64,000 nucleotides of DNA from Azospirillum lipoferum (GCF_024170005.1 NZ_JALJXJ010000002.1:124001-188000), one strand, 5' to 3'. Counted from the first letter of the stretch, positions 39,177 through 49,372 are shown. Translations and numbers: made by a program. Notes: generated by a model from the sequence alone, not told the origin.

Positions 39177-39596
39177 ATGACCCGCATGCGGATCCGCATC
39201 GATTTCGAGACCGGCGGTTCGATCGGTCCCGGCAAGATCGCGCTGCTGGAGCGGATCCGGGACACCGGCTCCATCTCCGCCGCCGGCCGGGCCTTGGGGA
39301 TGTCCTACCGGCGGGCGTGGCTGCTGGTGGATGACCTGAACCGCATCTTCCGCGAGCCGGTGGTAAGTGCGGCGGTCGGCGGCAAGCATGGTGGCGGCAC
39401 GGTGCTGACCGCCTTCGGCGAACAGGTCATCGACCATTACCGCGCGGTCGAACGCGAGGCCCATGTGGCGACCGCCCACCGGCTGGCGGCGCTGGCTGCG
39501 GGGACGAATCCCGACTATGGCGCGGACAGGCAGGTCGATGACCGGAGTTTCGCGAGCGATCCGGCAGTGGGGCCGGGCTGCGGACCGGAGAAATAA
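39177..39596 (+). CDS. ModE-like one-domain winged-helix regulator
   Basis: A 139-residue DNA-binding protein. Residues 15-95 match the LysR/ModE-type winged helix: a conserved first helix (K-I-A-L-L-E-R-I), G-S-I-S-A-A-G-R-A-L-G-M-S-Y-R-R-A-W and a wing G-G-K-H-G-G-G. The C-terminal molybdate-binding MOP domains of ModE are absent, so molybdate sensing is unlikely in this chain. The ATG at 39177 follows GGGGAG; the open frame upstream overlaps the PLP gene. It is probably in one operon with the PLP enzyme and may control it or molybdenum genes. A terminator follows. Confidence 0.85.
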   Translation: MTRMRIRIDFETGGSIGPGKIALLERIRDTGSISAAGRALGMSYRRAWLLVDDLNRIFREPVVSAAVGGKHGGGTVLTAFGEQVIDHYRAVEREAHVATAHRLAALAAGTNPDYGADRQVDDRSFASDPAVGPGCGPEK

Positions 39597-39611
39597 CCGG
39601 CTTCGGGCAAC

Positions 39612-39641
39612 AAAAAAGCCGGGCAGATCGCCCGGCCTTTT
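39612..39641. terminator. Bidirectional Rho-independent terminator
   Basis: Stem GCCGGGC/GCCCGGC around AGATC, with six A before and four T after. It serves both the ModE-like gene (plus strand) and the RAM-domain gene (minus strand). Confidence 0.85.
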
Positions 39642-39663
39642 CATTCCCGCATTCCGAACCCGG

Positions 39664-39906
39664 CTATGCGAACGCCTTGTACGCAATCAGCGTAAAGGTG
39701 TCGCGCACGCCCGCGAGAGTCTGCACATGCTCCGTCACGAAGCGGCCGATGTCATCGTCCTGCTTCAGGTAGCACTTCATCAACAGGTCGTACTGACCGG
39801 AGATGGAATGCACCTCCGACACCTGTTCAATCAGTTGCACCGCCTGGTCGGCAACCTCATAGGCGCGGCCAAGATCGCATTTGACCATGACGAAGATGGT
39901 CTGCAC
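39664..39906 (-). CDS. Stand-alone Lrp/AsnC ligand-binding (RAM) domain protein
   Basis: An 80-residue protein consisting only of the alpha/beta RAM sandwich of Lrp/AsnC regulators, without the DNA-binding domain. The V-x-x-C-x-x-G-x-x-x-x-V start (about 6-18) and S-G-Q-Y-D-L-L-M-K near 36-44, the effector loop, are typical. Such proteins form decamers and can bind amino acids; some may alter full-length Lrp proteins by mixing. It starts four bases after the DEAD-box helicase stop, so it is probably co-transcribed with it. Confidence 0.88.
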   Translation of the reverse strand: MQTIFVMVKCDLGRAYEVADQAVQLIEQVSEVHSISGQYDLLMKCYLKQDDDIGRFVTEHVQTLAGVRDTFTLIAYKAFA

Positions 39907-39910
39907 GGGC

Positions 39911-41461
<1,551 letters not shown>

Positions 41462-41718
41462 CCAACCTGTTTCTGTTCTGGAGTGCGCAAATCGAGCGTT
41501 CGACGCCCGATGCCTGGATGAGGCCGAAGAATAGGAAGTCAAAGCTGCATGTCAATAGATCCGATGTTCGGAACCCGAAAATTGGCGCGAAAACACGCCG
41601 CGTTGGCGAAATCGGCGCCCTGCGCTAGGCTGTCGTCCGGTAGTACCGCGAGTCGCGGCGCTTGCCGCCGCCCTGAAACGCGGTGATCCGCTTCAAATGG
41701 AATGGTCGAGAGCATTTG

Positions 41719-42264
41719 ATGATTCTTCGTGCCCAGGAATCGGTGCTGGTGGTGGTGGATGTGCAGGAACGGCTGCTGCCGGCCATCCACGACTCCGAGC
41801 GCGTCGTCCGCAATACCGGAATGCTGCTGAAGGGGGCCGCCGCCCTGTCGGTGCCGGTACTGGTGACCGAACAATATCCGCGCGGCCTGGGGCCGACGGT
41901 GGAGGCGGTACGCGCGCATCTGCCGGCCGGCACTCCGGTGATCGAGAAGATCACCTTCGGCTGCACCGGCGAACCCGCCTTCAACGCGGCGGTCGAGGAA
42001 TTGAGGCGCCCGCAGATCGTGCTGTGCGGAACGGAGGCGCATGTCTGCGTGATGCAGACGGCACTGGGGCTGCGCCAGCAGGGCCATGCGGTCTATCTGG
42101 TGGCCGACGCGGTGTCGTCGCGCACCCCCGCCAACCACGCGATGGCGCTGGAACGGATGCGTGCCGCCGGCGTGACCATCGTCAGCACGGAAATGGTGCT
42201 GTTCGAGTGGATGGAGCGGGCCGGCACGCCGGTCTTCAAGGTCGTGAGTGCGCTGGTGAAGTGA
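41719..42264 (+). CDS. Isochorismatase-family cysteine hydrolase
   Basis: A 181-residue alpha/beta hydrolase of the YcaC/isochorismatase group. The catalytic Asp is in VVVDVQERLL (about 10-19), a Lys in IEKITFGC (about 76-83) and the nucleophile Cys in C-G-T-E-A-H-V-C-V (about 108-116). Substrates of such proteins include nicotinamide, carbamoyl sarcosine and isochorismate; nothing here selects one. The start codon at 41719 gives M-I-L-R-A. The alpha/beta hydrolase gene follows 16 bases later, so they probably act together. Confidence 0.88.
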   Translation: MILRAQESVLVVVDVQERLLPAIHDSERVVRNTGMLLKGAAALSVPVLVTEQYPRGLGPTVEAVRAHLPAGTPVIEKITFGCTGEPAFNAAVEELRRPQIVLCGTEAHVCVMQTALGLRQQGHAVYLVADAVSSRTPANHAMALERMRAAGVTIVSTEMVLFEWMERAGTPVFKVVSALVK

Positions 42265-42280
42265 GCGCAGGAGAAACCGC

Positions 42281-42997
42281 ATGTCTTTGACCTCAACCAG
42301 CCGCCCCACCCTGATCCTGCTGCCCGGCATGCCGCTGGACGCGGCGCTGTGGGACCATCAGGTCCGGCATCTCGGCGAGATCGCCGATCCGCGGGTGGTC
42401 GAACTGGCCGACTGCGACAGCATCGCGGCGATGGCCGACAAGGTGCTGGCCCAGGCGCCGGAGCGTTTCGCCGTCGCCGGCCTGTCGATGGGCGGATACG
42501 TCGCGCTGGAGCTGCTGCGCCGGGCGCAGGAGCGGGTGGAGCGGCTGGCCCTGCTCGATACCAACGCCCGCCCCGACACGGCGGAGGCGAGCGCCACCCG
42601 GCGGGAAGCGGTGGCGCTCGCCCGTCAGGGCCGCTACGGACAGGTCATCCGTGCCGCCCTGCCCCGCCTGATCCATCCCGACCGGCTGGCCGACGACGGC
42701 TTCGTCCGCTCCGTCCTGGCGCAGATGGAGCGGGTGGGCGTCGACGGCTATGCGCGGGAGCAGGAGGCGATCATCAACCGGGTGGACAGCCGGCCGGGGC
42801 TTGCCGCCATCCGCTGCCCAACGCTGGTGGTCTGCGGACGCCAGGACATCCTGACGCCGCCGGCCCTGCATGAGGAGATGGCCGCGGCCATCCCCGGCGC
42901 CCGGCTGGTGCTGATCGAGGACTGCGGCCATCTGTCGGCGATGGAGCAGCCGCAGGCGGTCACCGCCCTGATGCGGGACTGGCTGCTGCGGGACTGA
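42281..42997 (+). CDS. Alpha/beta hydrolase
   Basis: A 238-residue single-domain serine hydrolase. The nucleophile elbow is GLSMGG (Ser near 69), the acid is in CGRQDILTPP (Asp near 190) and the His in EDCGHLSAME (near 216); an oxyanion segment LLPGMPLD is at about 13-20. It has no signal peptide. It resembles the esterases and carboxylesterases (BioH, PcaD-like) in general layout only. It sits in an operon with the isochorismatase-like gene. Confidence 0.9.
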   Translation: MSLTSTSRPTLILLPGMPLDAALWDHQVRHLGEIADPRVVELADCDSIAAMADKVLAQAPERFAVAGLSMGGYVALELLRRAQERVERLALLDTNARPDTAEASATRREAVALARQGRYGQVIRAALPRLIHPDRLADDGFVRSVLAQMERVGVDGYAREQEAIINRVDSRPGLAAIRCPTLVVCGRQDILTPPALHEEMAAAIPGARLVLIEDCGHLSAMEQPQAVTALMRDWLLRD

Positions 42998-43003
42998 GCT
43001 TTC

Positions 43004-43558
43004 TCAGCAGTCGGGCCGGCCGCAGAACAAATCGGACCGCTGGCTGGGAAACAGCGAGAAGGTCATGTCGCTGATCAGGTTGCGGAAGTCGGAATCGTCC
43101 GGCCCCTGCGGCCGGTCGAGCCAGCCGGTGGCCGAAGTCAGCGCGGCACCCGACCGGCAGAACGCCCCCTGCACGACAATGGGTCCGCCCGGTGGCGCGG
43201 TGCGCATAGGCCCCTCGGTGCAAAGGGCGGAGTTGAGCGTGTTTTCGACGAGGTTGAAGGCCAGCACCACCTTGTAATCACGCCGGGCCGTGTCGTTGGG
43301 CGTCGTGGTGAGGTTGGTCTTCACGCCGAACACCCGGTCCTGCATGTTGGGCAGCACCTTCTCCGCAAAACGGTCCGGGGGCAGGCCGAACGGGTTGCCG
43401 TGCAGGACCACCCGGAGGTCGCGGTCGCTCGCCGCATAGGCGACCTCGGCGCGCGTGTAGGCCGGTGTCGGCTCGCTTGCCACCACCCGCTCGTTGGTAC
43501 AGGCGGCGAGAGCGGAGACGCTCAACAGCAGGGCGGCGGGCGGCGGGAACATACGCAT
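43004..43558 (-). CDS. Outer-membrane or periplasmic lipoprotein, unknown function
   Basis: The product has 184 residues. It begins MRMF, a hydrophobic core, and a lipobox S-A-L-A-A-C (Cys20), so it should be lipidated and exported. The mature part has four more Cys, a pair of them close to the C-terminus (C-G-R-P-D-C), suggesting disulfides. I do not recognise the family. Five codons upstream another ATG (43573) would add acidic residues before the signal, which is less likely. It converges on the hydrolase gene (six bases) and shares direction with the methyltransferase-fold gene. Confidence 0.7.
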   Translation of the reverse strand: MRMFPPPAALLLSVSALAACTNERVVASEPTPAYTRAEVAYAASDRDLRVVLHGNPFGLPPDRFAEKVLPNMQDRVFGVKTNLTTTPNDTARRDYKVVLAFNLVENTLNSALCTEGPMRTAPPGGPIVVQGAFCRSGAALTSATGWLDRPQGPDDSDFRNLISDMTFSLFPSQRSDLFCGRPDC

Positions 43559-43648
43559 GATCGGATCGTCCATGGGTGTCGCTTGGCCGGATATGGGGAG
43601 CGGTTGCCCGAAGGGCGAGTGCTCCCCTGCCCCGCGAAGCCCGATCCG

Positions 43649-44455
43649 TCACACGTCCTTCAGCCACTTGTCGGCCGCGCGGGCGATCAGGGCCGGATAG
43701 TCGGGGCGTTCCGGACCGATCAGGGGAAGGTCGAACTCCGCAACGATGCGGGCGACCGTCCCGTGCGTCAATTCCAGACCCAGCGCGCGGGCGCGGCGGG
43801 CGATGGCGAGTTCCTGGCCCCAGACATAGACCCGTCGTGCGCCGGTGTTGCGGGCCATGACCCGCGACTGCTCCATCCGCTCGTCACCGTTGATCGGCAG
43901 CCAGATGTCGGTCATCAGCGTGTCGGCCGGCTCGTCGCTGCGGTAGTCCAAGGCGTCGCCGTTGACAATGTCGATCTTCGCCACAACCTCGGCCGGCAAC
44001 TGGTCGAACAGGCCGATGCGGCGGTTCACCTCGATCACGTCGGGGTCCAGTTCGACCAGGGTGACCCGCGTCACTTCCGGCCGCAGCGCCGCATTCACCG
44101 TCGCCCAGCCCATGCCCATGCCCATCACCACCGTATGGCCGGTGGCGGCGCGCACGCCGATCTCCTGACTTTCGATCTCCATCGGGGTCATCGACATCCA
44201 GCAGCGGGGATCGCCGTCCGCCTCGCGCCGGAACAGGGCTGCGGTGTCGGTCGTCATCAGCGCCGGACTCCAATAGCCGGAACCGATCAGCATCGGCGCC
44301 ACCCGCAGTTGCCAGCGCCCGACCTCACAAGGCTGATAGCGAGGAACGAACAGGTCGGTGACGAAGGGGGTGAGCGGCGTCAGAGCCTCCGCCAAAACTT
44401 CGGGCGGGATGGCGTCGGCCGGAATGTCGGCACCGGGGAAAGCTAAGGGATGCAT
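43649..44455 (-). CDS. Spermidine synthase/methyltransferase-fold protein
   Basis: A 268-residue protein with a Rossmann-type SAM fold. The glycine-rich nucleotide loop is VVMGMGMGWATVNAAL (about 110-125), with the acidic end V-E-L-D-P-D-V-I about 10 residues on, and a D-A-L-D-Y region near 170. The layout resembles the spermidine synthase family rather than typical methyltransferases, but the polyamine-site residues are not clear, so the activity is uncertain. No signal peptide. It lies upstream of the lipoprotein gene (90-base gap). Confidence 0.7.
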   Translation of the reverse strand: MHPLAFPGADIPADAIPPEVLAEALTPLTPFVTDLFVPRYQPCEVGRWQLRVAPMLIGSGYWSPALMTTDTAALFRREADGDPRCWMSMTPMEIESQEIGVRAATGHTVVMGMGMGWATVNAALRPEVTRVTLVELDPDVIEVNRRIGLFDQLPAEVVAKIDIVNGDALDYRSDEPADTLMTDIWLPINGDERMEQSRVMARNTGARRVYVWGQELAIARRARALGLELTHGTVARIVAEFDLPLIGPERPDYPALIARAADKWLKDV

Positions 44456-44586
44456 GCGTCTCCTGCGGGAACCGGCCGTGGTCCGCGAGAAAAGCCCCGG
44501 AATGGCCGTCCTCCGGATGATAAACCAGGGAAAGCGGTCCCCATAACCGGGAAATTGTTGTGGACTCTTCTACCCGGGAGCCAACC

Positions 44587-45068
44587 TCAATCCGGGTTCG
44601 CCATATCCTCGTCCGGCATCAGGCCCGTGCGCAGATATTCATACGCACGCCAGCGGTCGTCATGCGGCATCCGGGCCCGCCGCAGGGGTTCGGCCTCGAC
44701 GAACAGCATCCGGCGGCGGAAGGCCATCGGGCTTTCGACCAGCAGGATCGGCTTTTCAGCTTGCACGCCCGGTGGAAACCAGGGGCGGCGCAGGAAGCGG
44801 CAGGGACTTCGGTCCAGTCCGGCGGCGTGCCGAGGCGCCAGCGTCGCACCAGATGTTCGCCGACCGCGCCGGCATAGGCGTCGAAGACATCGTCGCCAAG
44901 CTGGTCCGGAGGATCCTGGACGCGGGCATACCGGCTGCCTGAGTCACGGTCCATGTAGAATTCGTCGAGGAACTCGCCCAACGCCACCGAGAAGGTCTGC
45001 TGTCCGGATTTACAGCGCCGGACGGCCTCGGCCAGCGTTCCAGGACGGCGAGTCAGGTCGTCGGTCAT
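44587..45068 (-). pseudogene. Frameshifted conserved hypothetical gene
   Basis: The first 91 or so codons read in one frame from the ATG at 45068 (M-T-D-D-L-T-R-R, then R-C-K-S-G-Q-Q-T-F). The rest, to the TGA at 44587-44589, reads only in the next frame, where R-F-L-R-R-P-W-F-P-P-G and P-M-A-F-R-R-R-M-L-F-V-E-A continue smoothly. A single missing base near 44797-44803, for example GCCCGC shortened to GCCGC, would explain it. It is either a sequencing error or a recent inactivation. In full it would be about 160 residues of unknown function. Confidence 0.65.
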
Positions 45069-45161
45069 CTTCACGCTCCCGGACGGCATAGCCTTGAACG
45101 ATATCCTCGATCTTTGCAGCAATGCGGAGAGGTGCAGCGGATCATTGCCTGTGGCGGGAAT

Positions 45162-45188
45162 CACCCTCTCCCGGGGGGGGAGAGGGTG
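45162..45188. repeat. REP-like hairpin near parE
   Basis: CACCCTCTCCC and GGGAGAGGGTG form a perfect 11-bp stem around five G. This type of GC-rich palindrome occurs repeatedly between genes in many proteobacteria. It is 36 bases past the parE stop on the minus strand and may act as its transcription stop or mRNA end. Confidence 0.6.
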
Positions 45189-45224
45189 GCATATGCGATT
45201 AAAGGCAACGCCGGGCTATCGCCA

Positions 45225-47213
45225 TCACACGTCGATGTCGTCGGCCTTCACGAACTTGGCATTGTCTTGGATGAACTTGAAGCGCAGTTCCGGTCGCTTG
45301 CCCATCAGGTCCTCCACCAGCGACCGCGTGCGCTCGCATTCCGGCTTTTCCTCCGGGTCGGCGGCGTTGGGAACTACCACGCGCAGCAGCGAGCGCTTGG
45401 ACGGGTCCATCGTCGTGTCGCGCAGCTGGGCCGGCATCATCTCGCCCAGGCCCTTGAAACGGCTGATGTCGGGCTTCTTGCCCTTGAACATCTTCGACAG
45501 CAGCTCGTCCTTGTGGGCATCGTCGCGGGCGTAGACCTGCTTGTTGCCGTGGCTGAGCCGGTAGAGCGGCGGCAGGGCGAGGTAGAGGTGGCCCTCCTGG
45601 ATCAGGCCCGGCATCTCGCGGTAGAAGAAGGTCATCAGCAGCGAAGCGATGTGGGCGCCGTCGACATCGGCGTCGGTCATGATGATGACCCGCTCGTAGC
45701 GCAGCTTGTCGGTCGAGAAGTCCTTGCCGACGCCACAGCCAAGCGCCTGCACCAGATCGTTCAGCTCCTGGTTGGCCTTCATCTTGTCGACCGACGCGCT
45801 GGCGACGTTCAGGATCTTGCCGCGCAACGGCAGGATCGCCTGGGTCTCGCGCTGGCGTGCCTGCTTGGCGGAGCCGCCGGCCGAGTCGCCCTCCACCAGG
45901 AACAGTTCCGTGCCCTCGGGGGAGTTGCGCGAGCAATCCGCCAGCTTGCCGGGCAGGCGCAGGCGGCGGGTGGCCGACTTGCGCGTCATTTCCTTCGACT
46001 GCTTACGGCGCGCCCGCTCCTCGGCCTTCTCGATCAGGCGCTCGAGCAGGCCGTTGGCGCTCTGCGGATCGCCGGACAGCCAATGGTCGAAATGGTCCTT
46101 CACCGCGGTCTCGACGAGGCGCTGCGCCTCCGCCGTCACCAGCTTTTCCTTGGTCTGGCCCTGGAAATGCGGTTCGCGGATGAAGACAGACAGCAGGACG
46201 CAGGCGTCGCCCATCACGTCGTCGGCGGTGACCTGACCGGCGCGCTTGTTGCTGGTCAGCTCGCCATAGGCCTTCAGGCCGCGGGTCAGCGCGGTGCGCA
46301 GGCCGGCCTCGTGGGTGCCGCCCAGTGGGGTCGGCACGGTGTTGCAGTAGGTGTGCGAGAAGCCCTCGTCATCATCGGGCCACGCCACCGCCCACTCCAC
46401 CCGGCCCTGGCCATTGGGGAAGTCGAGCGCGCCGGCGAAGGGCGACGGAGTCAGGGTCTTGCGGTCCTTCAGCGCGGCATTCAGATAGTCCTGAAGCCCG
46501 CCGGGGAAATGCAGCGTCTCCGACGCCGGGGTGGTGGCATCAACCGACAGCAGCGACGGGTCGCAGATCCAGCGGATCTCGACGCCGCGGTAGAGGTAGG
46601 CCTTGGAGCGCGCCAGCCGGTAGAGCCGGTGCGGCTCGAAATGAGCGGTCTCGCCGAAGATTTCCGGGTCGGCGTGGAAGCGGATGGTGGTGCCACGCCG
46701 GTTGACGTTGCCGCGATGGGCCAGCGGCCCCTGCGGCAGGCCGCGGCTGTACTCCTGGACGTAGAGCTGCTTTTCGCGGGCGATCTCGACGGTCAGCCGG
46801 TCCGACAGGGCGTTCACCACCGACAGGCCGACGCCATGCAGGCCGCCCGAGGTCTGATAGACCTTGTTGGAGAATTTGCCGCCGGAGTGCAGCGTGGTCA
46901 TGATGACCTCCAGCGCCGACTTGCCCGGATATTTCGGGTGGTCGTCGATGGGGATGCCGCGCCCGTTGTCGCGCACCATCACCGTGCCGTCGGCAGCCAG
47001 CTCAAGGTCGATTCGGCTGGCATGGCCAGCCACCGCCTCGTCCATGGCGTTGTCCAGCACCTCGGCCACCAGATGGTGCAGCGCACGGTCGTCGGTGCCG
47101 CCGATATACATGCCCGGCCGGCGCCGGACAGGCTCCAGCCCCTCCAGAACCTCGATGTCCTGGGCGGAATAGCTGTCGGCCTTGGGGGCCGTGTTCTCGA
47201 AAAGATCGCTCAT
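45225..47213 (-). CDS. parE: DNA topoisomerase IV subunit B
   Basis: ATPase subunit of topoisomerase IV, which separates linked daughter chromosomes; it pairs with ParC (not in this window). The 662-residue protein has the GHKL ATPase site (EVLDNAMDEAVAG near 51-63 and DNGRGIPIDDHP near 82-93), the transducer, and the Toprim motifs LVEGDSAGGSAKQARQR (about 440-456) and ImtDADVDGAHI (about 511-521). It lacks the extra C-terminal domain of GyrB, and the length fits ParE. It is divergent from the thioesterase across 108 bases. Confidence 0.95.
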   Translation of the reverse strand: MSDLFENTAPKADSYSAQDIEVLEGLEPVRRRPGMYIGGTDDRALHHLVAEVLDNAMDEAVAGHASRIDLELAADGTVMVRDNGRGIPIDDHPKYPGKSALEVIMTTLHSGGKFSNKVYQTSGGLHGVGLSVVNALSDRLTVEIAREKQLYVQEYSRGLPQGPLAHRGNVNRRGTTIRFHADPEIFGETAHFEPHRLYRLARSKAYLYRGVEIRWICDPSLLSVDATTPASETLHFPGGLQDYLNAALKDRKTLTPSPFAGALDFPNGQGRVEWAVAWPDDDEGFSHTYCNTVPTPLGGTHEAGLRTALTRGLKAYGELTSNKRAGQVTADDVMGDACVLLSVFIREPHFQGQTKEKLVTAEAQRLVETAVKDHFDHWLSGDPQSANGLLERLIEKAEERARRKQSKEMTRKSATRRLRLPGKLADCSRNSPEGTELFLVEGDSAGGSAKQARQRETQAILPLRGKILNVASASVDKMKANQELNDLVQALGCGVGKDFSTDKLRYERVIIMTDADVDGAHIASLLMTFFYREMPGLIQEGHLYLALPPLYRLSHGNKQVYARDDAHKDELLSKMFKGKKPDISRFKGLGEMMPAQLRDTTMDPSKRSLLRVVVPNAADPEEKPECERTRSLVEDLMGKRPELRFKFIQDNAKFVKADDIDV

Positions 47214-47321
47214 GACGGGATGATAGGAATTTCGTCAGGGGTGCGCAAGCGCGTCCTGGGCCGCTTATACTGCGTCGCCGCATGGTTTTGTGGACGAAAT
47301 TTTTTTGACGCCGGAGGAAGC

Positions 47322-47717
47322 ATGAGCGCAGCGGACGGATACGACTTCGACAACGGCCCGGCGTTGCGGGCCATTGCGATGCCGGCGGACACCAATCCGA
47401 ACGGCGACATCTTCGGCGGCTGGCTGCTGGCGCAGATGGATCTGGCCGGCGGGACGGTGGCGGTGCGGCGCAGCCACGGCCGTGTCGCCACCGTCGGGAT
47501 CGAGGCGATGACCTTCCACAAGCCGGTCTTCGTCGGCGACGAGGTCAGCTGCTTCGCCCGGATCGAGAAGGTCGGCCGCACGTCGCTGCGCGTCCGCATC
47601 GAGACCTGGGTGCGGCGTGAACGTTCCGGCTCCGACCCGATCAAGGTGACGGAAGGCGTCTTCACCTATGTCGCCATCGGCGAGGACCGCAAGCCGCGCG
47701 AAGTGCCGCCGGAGTAA
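47322..47717 (+). CDS. YciA-type acyl-CoA thioesterase
   Basis: A 131-residue hot-dog thioesterase. The family motif with N-P-N-G-D-I-F-G-G-W-L-L is at about 26-37 (catalytic Asp), with T-F-H-K-P-V near 66-71. These hydrolyse short- and medium-chain acyl-CoAs, forming hexamers. The ATG at 47322 has GGAGG seven bases upstream; a much longer frame open upstream runs antisense to parE and is not real. It converges on the ArsC-like gene, with six bases between. Confidence 0.92.
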   Translation: MSAADGYDFDNGPALRAIAMPADTNPNGDIFGGWLLAQMDLAGGTVAVRRSHGRVATVGIEAMTFHKPVFVGDEVSCFARIEKVGRTSLRVRIETWVRRERSGSDPIKVTEGVFTYVAIGEDRKPREVPPE

Positions 47718-47723
47718 GGCCTG

Positions 47724-48158
47724 TTACGCTGCCGGCGCCTTGACGAAATGCTGGTGGCCGTGGTCGCACTGGCCGCGGGCGTGCTTGTCGTCGCAGCTTT
47801 CGCCGGAGGTCAGGCCGATCCAGCCATGCAGCGTGGTCGGGTCGAAGCCGGCCTCGCGGCGGTCGCCGACCTGGATCAGCGGGCGGCGGATCAGGTCGCG
47901 GTCGGCCAGCATCGCCACCAGCGCCGCAGACTCGTCGATGGCGTCGGGGGTGACGGCGCCGGACTTGATCGCGGCGGCGCGGCGGTTGAACCAGGCATCC
48001 ACCTCCTTGTCGCCGAAGAAGGCGCGGAGATCAGCCGCCGTCAGTTCGGCGGTAGCGAGGTCGCGTTCGACCAGCGTATGGCCGGCGGAAGCCAACTGCT
48101 GCTTCTGCTTGGCATTCGCCGGGCAACCGGCCAGTCCGTAGAAAATCACTTCGGCCAT
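47724..48158 (-). CDS. ArsC/Spx-fold protein with Cys/His-rich tail (NifO-like)
   Basis: A 144-residue thioredoxin-fold protein of the ArsC/Spx superfamily: V-I-F-Y-G-L-A-G-C-P at the start (Cys12), with R-R-P-L-I near 91-95. It resembles the nitrogenase-associated (NifO-like) subgroup. The last 25 residues are rich in Cys and His (Cys122, His126, Cys131, His133, His135, His137), a likely metal-binding tail. Only one active-site Cys is present, so classical two-Cys arsenate reduction is not supported. The function is unknown here; no nif gene lies in the window. Confidence 0.75.
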   Translation of the reverse strand: MAEVIFYGLAGCPANAKQKQQLASAGHTLVERDLATAELTAADLRAFFGDKEVDAWFNRRAAAIKSGAVTPDAIDESAALVAMLADRDLIRRPLIQVGDRREAGFDPTTLHGWIGLTSGESCDDKHARGQCDHGHQHFVKAPAA

Positions 48159-48240
48159 GGGGCACTCCGCTGTCTGGTGGGAGATCCTGATCTGGGGAAA
48201 TCAGGACCGATTTCGTCCAGTCTAACGGCGGTGCGGCATG

Positions 48241-48268
48241 AAAAAGGGCGCGACAGAATGCCGCGCCC
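48241..48268 (-). terminator. Terminator of the ABC importer operon
   Basis: On the minus strand: stem GGGCGCG/CGCGCCC, 9-base loop, five T. It lies 39 bases past the binding-protein gene stop, between that gene and the ArsC-like gene. On the plus strand a T6 run lies close by too. Confidence 0.8.
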
Positions 48269-48307
48269 ACATTTTTTCTATGGGTATTTCGAAGCGGGCG
48301 GCAAGGC

Positions 48308-49336
48308 TCACTTCTGGAGGCGCTTCAGGGCATCCTCGACATACTGGTTGGTGTAGGTCTTGGACAGGTCGATGCTGGCCGATGCCACAGCCGGATCGAA
48401 GGCCTTCAGCACCTTCAGCGCGGCATCAGCGCCGTCCTGGGTGAAGCGGCCATCGGGCGAGTAGGTCGGCTTGGAATGCTCGAAGGCCTGGGCATAAAGC
48501 GACTTGTTGCCCAGGAAATATTCCTCCGGCAGGACCTTCAGCACGTCGTCGGTGCTGGCCTTGTTCAGCCACAGCATGGTGCGGACGAAGACGTCGGCCA
48601 GCGCCTGGGTGGTCTTCGGGTTCTCCTTGATGAAGTCCGGCTTCATATAGAGCACGGCGGCGGGATAAGGGCCGCCATAGACGTCCATCGTGCCTTTTTC
48701 CGTGCGGGTATCGGCCAGGATGGTGATGTCGCCGTCGGCCTGGGCCTGGCTGATCACCGGGTCGAGGTTGACGATGGCGTCGATCTCGCCGCGCTTGATG
48801 GCGGCAATGGCGCTGGGGCCGCCGCCGACGCCGATGACCGACGCATCCTCCGGCTTCATGCCGAGCGAGGTCAGGACATAGTTCAGCATGAAATTGGTCG
48901 AGGAGCCGGGGGCGGTGACGCCGACCTTCTTGCCCTTCAGGTCCTTCACCGACTTGACGGTGCCCGCCTTGTTGACCGATGCCAGGACGATGCCGGGATA
49001 GCGGCCGAGCTGCGTCACGGCAACGATCGGCTGACCCTTGGCCTGCATCTGAATGGTGTGGTCGTAAGCGCCGGTGACGACATCGGCGGAGCCGCCGACG
49101 AGGGCCTGAAGGCTCTTGGCGCCGCCGCCGAAGTCGCTGACCTCGACGTTCAGCCCGGCCTCCTTGAAGTAGCCGAGCCGCTCCGCCAGCGTCAGCGGCA
49201 GGTAATAGAGCAGCGGCTTGCCACCGACGGCGATCTTGATGTCGGTCTTCTCAAGTTTCTGCTGGGCTGCGGCCAGACCGGCCGTCCCGAGAGTGAGGGC
49301 GACCGCGGCGGCCGCGATCAGCGATTTGAGCTTCAT
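48308..49336 (-). CDS. ABC transporter substrate-binding protein (sulfonate/nitrate/ThiY type)
   Basis: A 342-residue periplasmic binding protein with a signal peptide (cut after Ala-Ala-Gln, about 25). The domain layout is that of SsuA/TauA/NrtA/ThiY: G-Y-F-K-E-A-G-L-N-V-E (about 59-69), G-S-A-D-V-V-T-G-A-Y near 81-90, and L-K-G-K-K-V-G-V-T near 133-141. The ligand is not determinable by eye; aliphatic sulfonates, taurine, nitrate or pyrimidine precursors are possible. It is the last gene of a three-gene operon with permease and ATPase. Confidence 0.9.
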   Translation of the reverse strand: MKLKSLIAAAAVALTLGTAGLAAAQQKLEKTDIKIAVGGKPLLYYLPLTLAERLGYFKEAGLNVEVSDFGGGAKSLQALVGGSADVVTGAYDHTIQMQAKGQPIVAVTQLGRYPGIVLASVNKAGTVKSVKDLKGKKVGVTAPGSSTNFMLNYVLTSLGMKPEDASVIGVGGGPSAIAAIKRGEIDAIVNLDPVISQAQADGDITILADTRTEKGTMDVYGGPYPAAVLYMKPDFIKENPKTTQALADVFVRTMLWLNKASTDDVLKVLPEEYFLGNKSLYAQAFEHSKPTYSPDGRFTQDGADAALKVLKAFDPAVASASIDLSKTYTNQYVEDALKRLQK

Positions 49337-49372
49337 GGGTTTCCTCCCCCCAATTGGATTTCCGTTCAGATT

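Noticed and set aside
44450..45091. A 213-codon plus-strand frame over the frameshifted gene
   Set aside because: Arg/Ser/Pro-rich with no motif. The minus strand in two frames reads as a much more natural protein.
45114..47321. An 867-codon plus-strand frame running through parE into the thioesterase gene
   Set aside because: It is antisense to an intact parE, has no ribosome site at its start, and only its last 131 codons (from 47322) look like protein. High GC removes stop codons from antisense frames.
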